DNA from: an uncultured Clostridium sp.
GTDB taxonomy: Bacteria; Bacillota; Clostridia; TANB77; CAG-508
Direction: 5' to 3'
DNA length: 11,070 nucleotides
Assembly: GCA_946498265.1 (NCBI GenBank)
Contig: CAMMNR010000049.1
Location: 1 to 11,070, forward strand
The notes under the pieces are model-generated. The model searched no databases and was not told where the DNA came from. It saw nothing but the letters and a program-made list of their open reading frames with translations. The position numbers were made by a program, and so were the translations under genes. The number at the start of each line of letters is the position of its first letter. Position 1 is the stretch's first letter. Below are positions 1-5,225 of the stretch, piece by piece.

Positions 1-200
1 TATAATATATCTGCTCTATCATATATTGATACTTTTTCCCATTTTTTTTGTTCTATCATAGCTACTTTTACAGCTTCGTCAACATCTTCATCAGTAACAT
101 TTGGTACTGTGTCTATAAGCTCTTGAGTTGCTGGATTAACAACTTCAATTGTTGCTCCATTAGAAGCATCTTTCCATTCATATCCTATTAAATTTTTCAT
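1..200 (-). CDS. NAD(P)-dependent aldehyde dehydrogenase, N-terminal part (runs off window)
   Basis: Sixty-six codons are visible and the frame is still open at base 1, so the rest of a protein of about 480 residues in this family lies outside. The translation begins MKNLIGYEWKDASNG and continues with VVNPATQELIDTVPN, the typical N-terminal strand of the aldehyde dehydrogenase superfamily (an 'NPATGE' type motif), followed by DEDVDEAVKVA and the KKWEKVS..RADIL helix. The catalytic Cys and Glu are not in view, so substrate cannot be named; succinate-semialdehyde or a similar aldehyde is possible. The ATG at 200 has an excellent AAGGAGG (209-215) 8 nt upstream and matches the usual family start. 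A second in-frame ATG at 239, with its own AAGGAG (245-250), would add 13 residues. It follows the FIST gene by 114 nt with no terminator between, so the two are probably co-transcribed. Confidence 0.88.
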   Translation of the reverse strand, partial: MKNLIGYEWKDASNGATIEVVNPATQELIDTVPNVTDEDVDEAVKVAMIEQKKWEKVSIYDRADIL

Positions 201-250
201 ACTTGCTCCCTCCTTATTATTTACGGCTTTACAAACCATTAATTCTCCTT
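198..250 (-). promoter_or_regulatory. Two tandem in-frame ribosome binding site/ATG pairs ahead of the aldehyde dehydrogenase
   Basis: Reading the minus strand, AAGGAG (245-250) lies 5 nt before an ATG at 239, and AAGGAGG (209-215) lies 8 nt before the ATG at 200. Both ATGs are in the same frame. The downstream pair has the better spacing and gives the normal family N-terminus (MKNLIG...), so I call that start. The upstream pair would yield the extra residues MVCKAVNNKEGAS. Use of both starts is possible but is only inference. Confidence 0.5.
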
Positions 251-314
251 CAGTATATTTTTCTATGCTACATTCGTATTTTTGACTTTGGTTTTGTGGT
301 TTTTCCCCTGCTCT

Positions 315-1481
315 TCATTTTCCAAATGCTGTAAATGATAGCATTAAACCTCCTGTTGTATTTGCTCCATGATCTCTAACACCATATTCTCCAAATGTGA
401 ATACTGCTATAAATGGTTTTCCGTGAGCTTCCTTTTTCAATTGTTTTGAAACTTCGTCTATTCTGTCACCTATTCCTAATCTTCTTCCTCCGCAATGAAC
501 TAATAGATATGCTCCAACTTCTCCATTCATATCATCATTTAATTCTTTCATTGTATTTCCTGTTGAGTTTATTAATTCATCAACTGTTGCTTCCATTTGA
601 ATTACTGCTGTATTTACTGCAAGATTTGCACCTATATTCATTGATTTATCTTTATTTCCATACATAGGGTGACGAATTGCAACTAAATCTCCTAATCTAT
701 CTTTTACTCCTAAAGGTTTTGTTATTGTTGTTACTAATAAATTGTCTGCATCCAAATCTTTTAATTTTGCTCCAGTCCATTCAGCATATTTTTTAATTGC
801 TGGTTCTCCATCAATTTCAACTAGAGTTCTTTTACCTGCAATTTTTGTAATAACTCCTGAATTTGTTGTTTCATTATATGCACCTGTAAATACATTTTCC
901 ATTTCTTTATCTGTATAGAAAAATGCTACTGCTGCACCATCACTAAATACTGTATCTCCTGTATAAATACTCCATTTTCCTTCTACAGTATTATCTGCAG
1001 CACTTCCACCGAATATTGGAACTCTACCAATTACATCTTCAATACCTTTGATGTAATCTTCTTCCTCTGCTGGTGATGCTACCATATAAAAATATGCTGG
1101 TGCACAATCTTTTCCCGCATTTTTCATAGCTTCTTTTGCTAACATTCTACCTGTTTCTCTTGCTGAACCTTTTTTTGCTGAACCTGCAACTCCGACTTCT
1201 AATTCTGGATCTCCTAAAGCTAAAATACCTGTAAATCCATGTTCTCCTGAAATAAATCCATCTGGTGTAATAATTCCTGCACTAGATGTACATCCAATAA
1301 TTGGTGCTGTTCCTAATTCTGATTTTGCACCTTCTAAAACTTTTTTTACATCACAATCTACTGATGTATATAAAAATGCTACTTTTGTTTGAATTAAATC
1401 AACTACAGCTTTTTTTGCTGTTTCCTTTCCTTGTGTATAACTATCTTCGTTTGTACTCCATCCTACGTTTGCTTTTAACAT
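315..1481 (-). CDS. Stand-alone FIST domain protein (FIST_N + FIST_C)
   Basis: A 388-residue protein with no signal peptide or membrane segment, hence probably cytosolic. Residues ~30-220 look like FIST_N: a strand VAFLYTS, the loop IIGCTSSAGI (61-70) and PIFGGSAADN (155-164). Residues ~225-380 look like FIST_C, with AVIQMEA, the HCGGRRL motif (329-335) and the FTFGEYG strand (361-367). FIST domains are thought to bind small ligands, possibly amino acids, and are often fused to kinases, GGDEF or chemotaxis modules. No output domain is fused here, so any signalling partner must be separate. The ATG at 1481 has AAGGAGG nearby and a strong sigma-A promoter (1517-1545). It ends in TGA at 315-317, and the same frame then stays open into the downstream aldehyde dehydrogenase. 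Family assignment is firm; ligand and role are unknown. Confidence 0.87.
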   Translation of the reverse strand: MLKANVGWSTNEDSYTQGKETAKKAVVDLIQTKVAFLYTSVDCDVKKVLEGAKSELGTAPIIGCTSSAGIITPDGFISGEHGFTGILALGDPELEVGVAGSAKKGSARETGRMLAKEAMKNAGKDCAPAYFYMVASPAEEEDYIKGIEDVIGRVPIFGGSAADNTVEGKWSIYTGDTVFSDGAAVAFFYTDKEMENVFTGAYNETTNSGVITKIAGKRTLVEIDGEPAIKKYAEWTGAKLKDLDADNLLVTTITKPLGVKDRLGDLVAIRHPMYGNKDKSMNIGANLAVNTAVIQMEATVDELINSTGNTMKELNDDMNGEVGAYLLVHCGGRRLGIGDRIDEVSKQLKKEAHGKPFIAVFTFGEYGVRDHGANTTGGLMLSFTAFGK

Positions 1482-1516
1482 AATTACTCCTCCTTCGTAA
1501 TTTTTATTCTATCCAG

Positions 1517-1545
1517 ATTATACCAATAATATGTTTTTTGTACAA
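1517..1545 (-). promoter_or_regulatory. Sigma-A promoter of the FIST/aldehyde dehydrogenase unit
   Basis: On the minus strand a -35 TTGTAC (1545-1540) is followed after exactly 17 nt by a perfect -10 TATAAT (1522-1517). TGG directly before the -10 gives an extended TGn motif. Transcription would start near 1510, leaving a leader of about 29 nt with AAGGAGG just before the ATG at 1481. No convincing operator palindrome is visible around it. Confidence 0.75.
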
Positions 1546-1584
1546 TATTTTTCACGAAAATGTCATAAAGTTGTAATATTCGAA

Positions 1585-1634
1585 AGGGGACGTTCCTTTG
1601 TTCCCTAATTTTAGGGATTTAAGGAACGTCCCCT
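1585..1634. repeat. REP/MITE-like palindrome 1 (GGGGACGTTCC family), overlapping the 3' end of the DUF402 gene
   Basis: Outer arms of 14 bp pair perfectly: AGGGGACGTTCCTT at 1585-1598 and its complement at 1621-1634. Inside, TCCCTAA (1602-1608) pairs with TTAGGGA (1611-1617), separated only by three mismatched positions on each side and a 2-nt loop. The whole 50 nt can therefore fold into one long hairpin. It is GC-rich compared with its surroundings. The right half provides the last codons (GDVP) and the TAA stop of the DUF402 gene. It could also act as a weak terminator for that gene, although only three Ts follow on the minus strand. Its sequence (GGGGACG...CTTAAATCCCTA) is shared with the larger palindrome at 5052-5201. 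Confidence 0.85.
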
Positions 1635-2164
1635 ATACCTCTGTTTACAAATCTGTTTTGACCGTTTTTTAGTTCTTTTAATAATTTGTCTGTTACCTGA
1701 TAAGCATAGTCATACTGTTCTTTGTCTATTATTCCTTCTTTTAAAGCATTTTCTAAATCTGTTCTGTCATCCAAATGTATATATGTAGATGATTTTGTAG
1801 CTGGTTCTTGATAATATATAATATCTAAAAATAAATCATTATAATATGGTATTCCATCTACAATCTTGTTTTTTCCATATGTTATATCAAAATAATATTC
1901 TAGTATTTCTTTTTTGTCATTTACATGTGCTCTGACATTGTAACTTTCATCTAATGGGGTATATTCTATTATTGTGTAATTTTTATCTAATTTTTTTACT
2001 AGTTCTCCATTGATATATATATAATATGGTTGTTCTAAGTCTTTTACTTCTTTTAATGTTAAATATGCATTTAACTCATCTAGTTTTTTTATGCTTACAT
2101 TTAAATTCGTAACCTCTCTTACTTGTTTCTTTCGTACATCTACCCATCTATTTAGTTCTTTCAT
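1619..2164 (-). CDS. DUF402 domain protein (predicted nucleotide phosphatase-like)
   Basis: A 181-residue protein. Residues ~60-165 carry the hallmarks of DUF402: LEYYFDIT (88-95), DGIPYYNDLFLDI (103-115) and a helical tail LENALKEGIIDKEQYDYA (137-154). Known DUF402 members include nucleoside di/triphosphate phosphatases of Bacillus and Staphylococcus (NtdP) that use metal-binding acidic residues; Asp93, Asp104, Asp110 and Asp114 here are candidates. The start is the ATG at 2164, which has AAAGGAGG at ideal distance. A TTG at 2239 would extend the frame by 25 residues but abuts the upstream stop without a binding site. It lies 75 nt after the guanylate-kinase-like gene and is likely in its operon. 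The last four codons and stop come from a palindromic repeat, so the natural C-terminus may have been altered. Exact substrate unknown. Confidence 0.75.
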   Translation of the reverse strand: MKELNRWVDVRKKQVREVTNLNVSIKKLDELNAYLTLKEVKDLEQPYYIYINGELVKKLDKNYTIIEYTPLDESYNVRAHVNDKKEILEYYFDITYGKNKIVDGIPYYNDLFLDIIYYQEPATKSSTYIHLDDRTDLENALKEGIIDKEQYDYAYQVTDKLLKELKNGQNRFVNRGIGDVP

Positions 2165-2239
2165 AATTTTATCCTCCTTTATTAAATAATTAATCCAAAA
2201 TATTTCTTGCATCTTACTAATCTTTATATTTTCAATCAA

Positions 2240-2947
2240 TTACCTTTCTCCACATATGTTTTCACTTACTAAAGTTTTTCTTGACGTAGTTTTATCATAG
2301 TAGTTTTTTAAAAACATTATATTATCCATATTGTATAATGTCCTTTGATATAAAAATTTTGCTGTGTCTTTATCTATCTTATTTAGATTACCATAATATT
2401 GTTGTATCGTTTTTATTATTTTCATTATTTCTTCTACAGTTTTATCTATATCATCATTTATTACTAACCATTTACATACATCTTTCATATTTTTTAATTG
2501 ATTTCTATTTCTGTCCATTCTTGTAGAATCTCTGTTTTTCATTTGAGCTGATAATATTTCCTCGTTTGGTGGTATTATATAAATAAATATTGAATTTTTA
2601 TATGTATCTTTAAATTCTTTCGCTCCTTTTGCACCCATGTCTAGTAAAACCACTTTATCTCTAAATTTTTGAGATTTCATATTTATTTTTGGTGCTCCAT
2701 AATATTCTCCATTTACTTTTGAACATGCTATTAAATTTTTTGAATTGTATAATTGCTCATATTGCTGTTTTGTTATAAAGTTGTATTGTTCTCCTTTTTT
2801 CTCTCCTGGTCTAGGTTCTCTTGTCGTATATGTTGATATCCTACAACATTCTTGTGGATATTTATTTAATATTTTATTTATTATTGTACTTTTTCCTCCA
2901 CCACTTGGGCCAATAATTCCTACTAATAAATTATTAATTATTACCAT
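2240..2947 (-). CDS. Guanylate kinase-like protein with C-terminal extension
   Basis: The first ~180 of 235 residues follow the guanylate kinase fold: P-loop GPSGGGKS (13-20), the GMP-binding stretch TTREPRPGE (41-49) and GEQYNF, EYYGAPK (81-87), a Walker-B-like VVLLDM (99-104) and the closing VINDDIDKTVEEI (162-174). The enzyme family transfers phosphate from ATP to GMP or dGMP in the cytosol. It differs from housekeeping Gmk in its DMGAKGAK segment (usually D-V-Q-GA), a Met/Asp/Arg-rich lid (139-148), and ~50 extra residues after 182. It is not in the usual gmk neighbourhood (remA/rpoZ/priA), and is paired with a DUF402 gene. It may be a second, specialised nucleotide kinase. The ATG at 2947 is the only reasonable initiator, but the AAAGGG directly touches it, so translation may be weak or the start may differ. 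Confidence 0.75.
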   Translation of the reverse strand: MVIINNLLVGIIGPSGGGKSTIINKILNKYPQECCRISTYTTREPRPGEKKGEQYNFITKQQYEQLYNSKNLIACSKVNGEYYGAPKINMKSQKFRDKVVLLDMGAKGAKEFKDTYKNSIFIYIIPPNEEILSAQMKNRDSTRMDRNRNQLKNMKDVCKWLVINDDIDKTVEEIMKIIKTIQQYYGNLNKIDKDTAKFLYQRTLYNMDNIMFLKNYYDKTTSRKTLVSENICGER

Positions 2948-2999
2948 CCCTTTCAGTAATAAATCTCAAATTAGTTTAAATATTATTATTATTCAATTA

Positions 3000-3028
3000 A
3001 TTTTATAATGTAAATAATGATTCTTCAA
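3000..3028 (-). promoter_or_regulatory. Candidate sigma-A promoter of the Gmk-like/DUF402 unit
   Basis: On the minus strand TTGAAG (3028-3023) is separated by 17 nt from TAAAAT (3005-3000), one mismatch from the -10 consensus. Transcription would begin near 2993, about 45 nt before the Gmk-like ATG. The surrounding sequence is so AT-rich that chance matches are likely; spacing and position are what favour it. Confidence 0.4.
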
Positions 3029-3056
3029 ATTTAAGCTTTTATTTCCGTAAAATTTG

Positions 3057-3142
3057 TTTATATAATAGTCTTTAAAATAATAGTTTTTCTTATAACAGTT
3101 TTTTTCTTATAATATAATAATTTCTTCTTATAATAGATTTTC
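3057..3142. repeat. Degenerate A/T-rich tandem repeat, unit ATAATAG + T-rich tail
   Basis: Between the methyltransferase and Gmk-like genes, units beginning ATAATAG (3062, 3077, 3130), ATAACAG (3092) and ATAATAT (3109) are each followed by a pyrimidine-rich tail ending mostly in CTT. Periods are 15, 15, 17 and 21 nt, and TTCTTATAA occurs three times (3087, 3104, 3125). The rest of the 224-nt gap holds the candidate promoter at 3000-3028 and no gene. It is probably replication slippage in low-complexity DNA; it could also present repeated protein-binding sites upstream of the promoter. Confidence 0.5.
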
Positions 3143-3161
3143 TATGAAATCTTTATTAGAT

Positions 3162-3187
3162 AAAAGGTTCTTTAACAGATACCTTTT
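3162..3187 (-). terminator. Weak terminator-like hairpin at the methyltransferase stop codon
   Basis: AAAAGGT (3162-3168) and ACCTTTT (3181-3187) form a 7-bp A/T-rich stem with a 12-nt loop that contains the methyltransferase stop codon. On the minus strand the stem ends in TTTT but no long T tract follows, so termination would be inefficient. Low confidence. Confidence 0.25.
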
Positions 3188-3852
3188 TTTATTAATAATA
3201 AATAATGCCAAAAACTTTTGAATTCTGTTCCTACTTGTTTAAAATCTTGTACCTGTGATATGTATTCTATGCTAAAATTTTTAAATAGTTCTGGTATAAT
3301 TTCCATATCTGCATAAAAATGAGGAACTCCCTTTTCTGGACCTTCGTCCATTCTTATTGCTGTATTTTTATCTATTTTAGGATTATTTTTATCTTTATAT
3401 GTACTTGCATTTTTTGAACCTAGTGTTAGAAAACATTCTCCATTTTCTTTTAGTAGTTTAAAAATTTTATTTATTATTTTTTTCATCCCTTCTGTGTCTG
3501 TATGTGATATTACATTTCTGCATAATATACAATCAAAACTATTATCTTGATATGGTATATCTAACATATCACAATTTACAATGCTTTCTATTTTTATATT
3601 CTCTTTTTGTGCCCATTTTTTTGTTTCTTCTATTGCATCTTTTGATAAGTCTATGCTACTGACACTAAATCCTTTTTTAGCAAAGAATATAGTATGTCTT
3701 CCTAATCCACAACCTATATCCAAAAACTGCTTTTTCTTCTGCCTTGTCCATCTGTCTGCTAAATAATATGCTTCCATAGATGGCTCTCTCCAAATATTTT
3801 TTTCGTCTTCATTATCTACTTTTTTCCAATCCCATGGTTTTGATTCTATCAT
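3172..3852 (-). CDS. Class I SAM-dependent methyltransferase
   Basis: A 226-residue cytosolic protein with a Rossmann-like methyltransferase core. Motif I is FLDIGCGLGRH (43-53), which binds S-adenosylmethionine. Motif II is an acidic strand end SSIDLS (65-70), and NCDMLDIP then NSFDCILCRNVISH match motifs III and IV of the Methyltransf_11/25 group. The N-terminal WDW and W-REPS..AYYLADRW region is typical of small-molecule methyltransferases, but the substrate cannot be told. The ATG at 3852 is preferred: AGAGG lies 10 nt upstream, whereas the TTG at 3861 is only 1-2 nt from it. It follows the radical SAM gene by 74 nt, so the two may share a transcript and a pathway, although a perfect -10 hexamer lies between them. 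Confidence 0.85.
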   Translation of the reverse strand: MIESKPWDWKKVDNEDEKNIWREPSMEAYYLADRWTRQKKKQFLDIGCGLGRHTIFFAKKGFSVSSIDLSKDAIEETKKWAQKENIKIESIVNCDMLDIPYQDNSFDCILCRNVISHTDTEGMKKIINKIFKLLKENGECFLTLGSKNASTYKDKNNPKIDKNTAIRMDEGPEKGVPHFYADMEIIPELFKNFSIEYISQVQDFKQVGTEFKSFWHYLLLIKKGIC

Positions 3853-3912
3853 AGGTCTCAATCCTCTCTTTTATAAAAAACTTATTATCTCATTATTTCT
3901 AAATGCTATATT

Positions 3913-3918
3913 ATTATA
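3913..3918 (-). promoter_or_regulatory. Possible -10 hexamer upstream of the methyltransferase
   Basis: TATAAT (3918-3913, minus strand) is a perfect -10 located about 60 nt before the methyltransferase ATG. The hexamer 17 nt further upstream (TTAATT) is a poor -35. It may allow separate transcription of the methyltransferase, or be a chance match in AT-rich DNA. Confidence 0.25.
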
Positions 3919-3926
3919 TCCAAATT

Positions 3927-5030
3927 CTATTGTGAAATTAAAAATTCATCTTCTCTTTTTAAGAGTTTGTCAGCTTTTATGTTTTTCTTTGTTAAGTGCC
4001 TTAAAAATGAGACCTCTTCTTGCCAATATGTTCCTTCTAATTTTATAAAATGCTCATTTATTTGAAATTTGCTGTCTTTTTTATCTATTTTTGCTAAAGC
4101 TTCTTCAAAGTCATGTCTTGTAATTTGCTTTTCACTTTCTTGTTTACAAATATTATAATTTGGACATTCTTTACTACAAAATCCAATTTTACTATTCCCA
4201 ATACATATAGGATAGCTTACACATGTAGGTTTACAATAATATATTCTTGCACTATGTCCATTATAATCTGGCCTTTTTAATATATAACTAATTCCACATG
4301 ATGTTTTTTTGAATACTGGGTAATTTTCATCTAGACTTTTAAAAACATTTAAGATTTTATTATATGTTTCTGGTAATAAGACTTTGTGGTCTGGATCATA
4401 TTTATCAGGAATTTCTATATTTAAATCTGTTAATACTTTTTTTAAATGTGAATTTATTCTAATTCCTGATATTATACTCGCGCCACAATATTTTAACACA
4501 ATATTTGCTACTTTTGCAATAGTTTTTACATCTGTATTTAAACCTTCTATGACTGGTCTATAATAATTTATCAAATTTATATTTTTTAGCTTAGATAACT
4601 TTTCCATTGTTTGTATTTGTAGTTTTTCACTTCTATTTTCCAATTTTTCCGAAAGTCCTGAAAATGTGTATAAAATAATAAGTTTTAAATTTATTTGTGA
4701 AAGTATTTGTGCTTGTCTATCATTAACATATCCTTTTGTGATTACTAAAACTGGATTTTCCATTTGTTTTTCTTCCATTATTTTTAATATTTTTATTGTA
4801 CTTTCAAAAACTTCTTTGTTTAAAAATGGGTCTGTTTGATTATTAACTGAAATAGGTATTTCTTTTGTGTATAACTTAAATTTTAATAAATCTTCTACTA
4901 GTTTTTCTTCATCACTAATTTTTTTTACACATTCTCTTTCTCCTAGAACACTAAGTATGCAATATTTGCATCCTATTGTACATCCATCATATGATGAAAT
5001 TGAAATAGATGATTTTAAATAATTAATCAT
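3927..5030 (-). CDS. Radical SAM protein (SPL-like group) with cysteine-rich C-terminal region
   Basis: A 367-residue protein. The radical SAM cluster motif C-x3-C-x2-C is at Cys17, Cys21 and Cys24 (DGCTIGCKYC), so it should bind a [4Fe-4S] cluster and cleave S-adenosylmethionine. NNQTDPFL (63-70) resembles the 'TDPYxP' segment of the spore photoproduct lyase-like group (COG1533), and VLVITKG (94-100) fits the third barrel strand. Seven cysteines cluster at 245, 266, 270, 276, 285, 289 and 295, suggesting an auxiliary iron-sulfur or zinc site. The last 65 residues look helical. The ATG at 5030 is preferred, with AGGGAG (5041-5046) 10 nt upstream; a TTG at 5036 is too close to it. A palindromic repeat lies immediately upstream and a methyltransferase follows. 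The reaction cannot be inferred; the methyltransferase suggests modification of a shared substrate. Confidence 0.82.
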   Translation of the reverse strand: MINYLKSSISISSYDGCTIGCKYCILSVLGERECVKKISDEEKLVEDLLKFKLYTKEIPISVNNQTDPFLNKEVFESTIKILKIMEEKQMENPVLVITKGYVNDRQAQILSQINLKLIILYTFSGLSEKLENRSEKLQIQTMEKLSKLKNINLINYYRPVIEGLNTDVKTIAKVANIVLKYCGASIISGIRINSHLKKVLTDLNIEIPDKYDPDHKVLLPETYNKILNVFKSLDENYPVFKKTSCGISYILKRPDYNGHSARIYYCKPTCVSYPICIGNSKIGFCSKECPNYNICKQESEKQITRHDFEEALAKIDKKDSKFQINEHFIKLEGTYWQEEVSFLRHLTKKNIKADKLLKREDEFLISQ

Positions 5031-5041
5031 TGGCAATTTTC

Positions 5042-5077
5042 TCCCTATAAAAAAATTTCTTTGAGGAGTTATAGGGA
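5042..5077 (-). promoter_or_regulatory. Alternative hairpin that would cover the radical SAM ribosome binding site
   Basis: In the minus-strand transcript UCCCUAUAA (5077-5069) can pair with UUAUAGGGA (5050-5042), a perfect 9-bp stem whose 3' arm contains most of the AGGGAG ribosome binding site of the radical SAM gene. The 5' arm of this stem is also part of the distal arm of the big palindrome, so the two folds exclude each other. This is a structure visible in sequence; regulatory use is inference. Confidence 0.35.
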
Positions 5078-5201
5078 ATTTGGGGACGGGGCTTAAAATC
5101 CCTATAGCTAAAAAATGTTAAATACATTTTATTAATTTTTAATAACTATAGGGATTTTAAGCCCCGTCCCCAAATTCCCTATAACTTCTCAAAGAAATTT
5201 T
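5052..5201. repeat. Long REP/MITE-like palindrome 2 (GGGGACGGGGC family) between pfkA and the radical SAM gene
   Basis: Two arms of 56 bp (5052-5107 and 5146-5201) are reverse complements with a single mismatch (GAGGAG against GAGAAG), around a 38-nt AT-rich loop. Each arm contains AGTTATAGGGAATTTGG, then the GC-rich core GGGGACGGGGC, then TTAAAATCCCTATAG. Each arm is itself partly self-complementary (TATAGGGA with TCCCTATA). Near-identity of the arms implies recent formation or active conservation. On the minus strand the stem is followed by a run of seven Ts (5057-5051), so it should also terminate pfkA transcripts. There is no open reading frame inside, so it is not autonomous. The core is related to palindrome 1 at 1585-1634. 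Confidence 0.9.
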
Positions 5202-5225
5202 ATTCAGGAATTTTCATAATATTAC

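Noticed and set aside
280..317. UGA at the end of the FIST gene considered as a selenocysteine codon
   Set aside because: The FIST_C domain is complete at this stop, no bacterial SECIS-like hairpin is evident right after it, and the aldehyde dehydrogenase has its own ribosome binding site.
2165..2239. TTG start giving the DUF402 protein 25 more residues
   Set aside because: No ribosome binding site precedes the TTG, which abuts the previous stop, while the ATG at 2164 has an excellent AAAGGAGG.
3057..3142. Repeated ATAATAG units considered as a CRISPR array
   Set aside because: Units are 15-21 nt, degenerate, low complexity and without unique spacers or cas genes.
5108..5145. Loop of the large palindrome checked for a small gene or toxin/antitoxin peptide
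   Set aside because: Only 38 nt of AT-rich sequence with no start codon plus ribosome binding site and no useful open frame.
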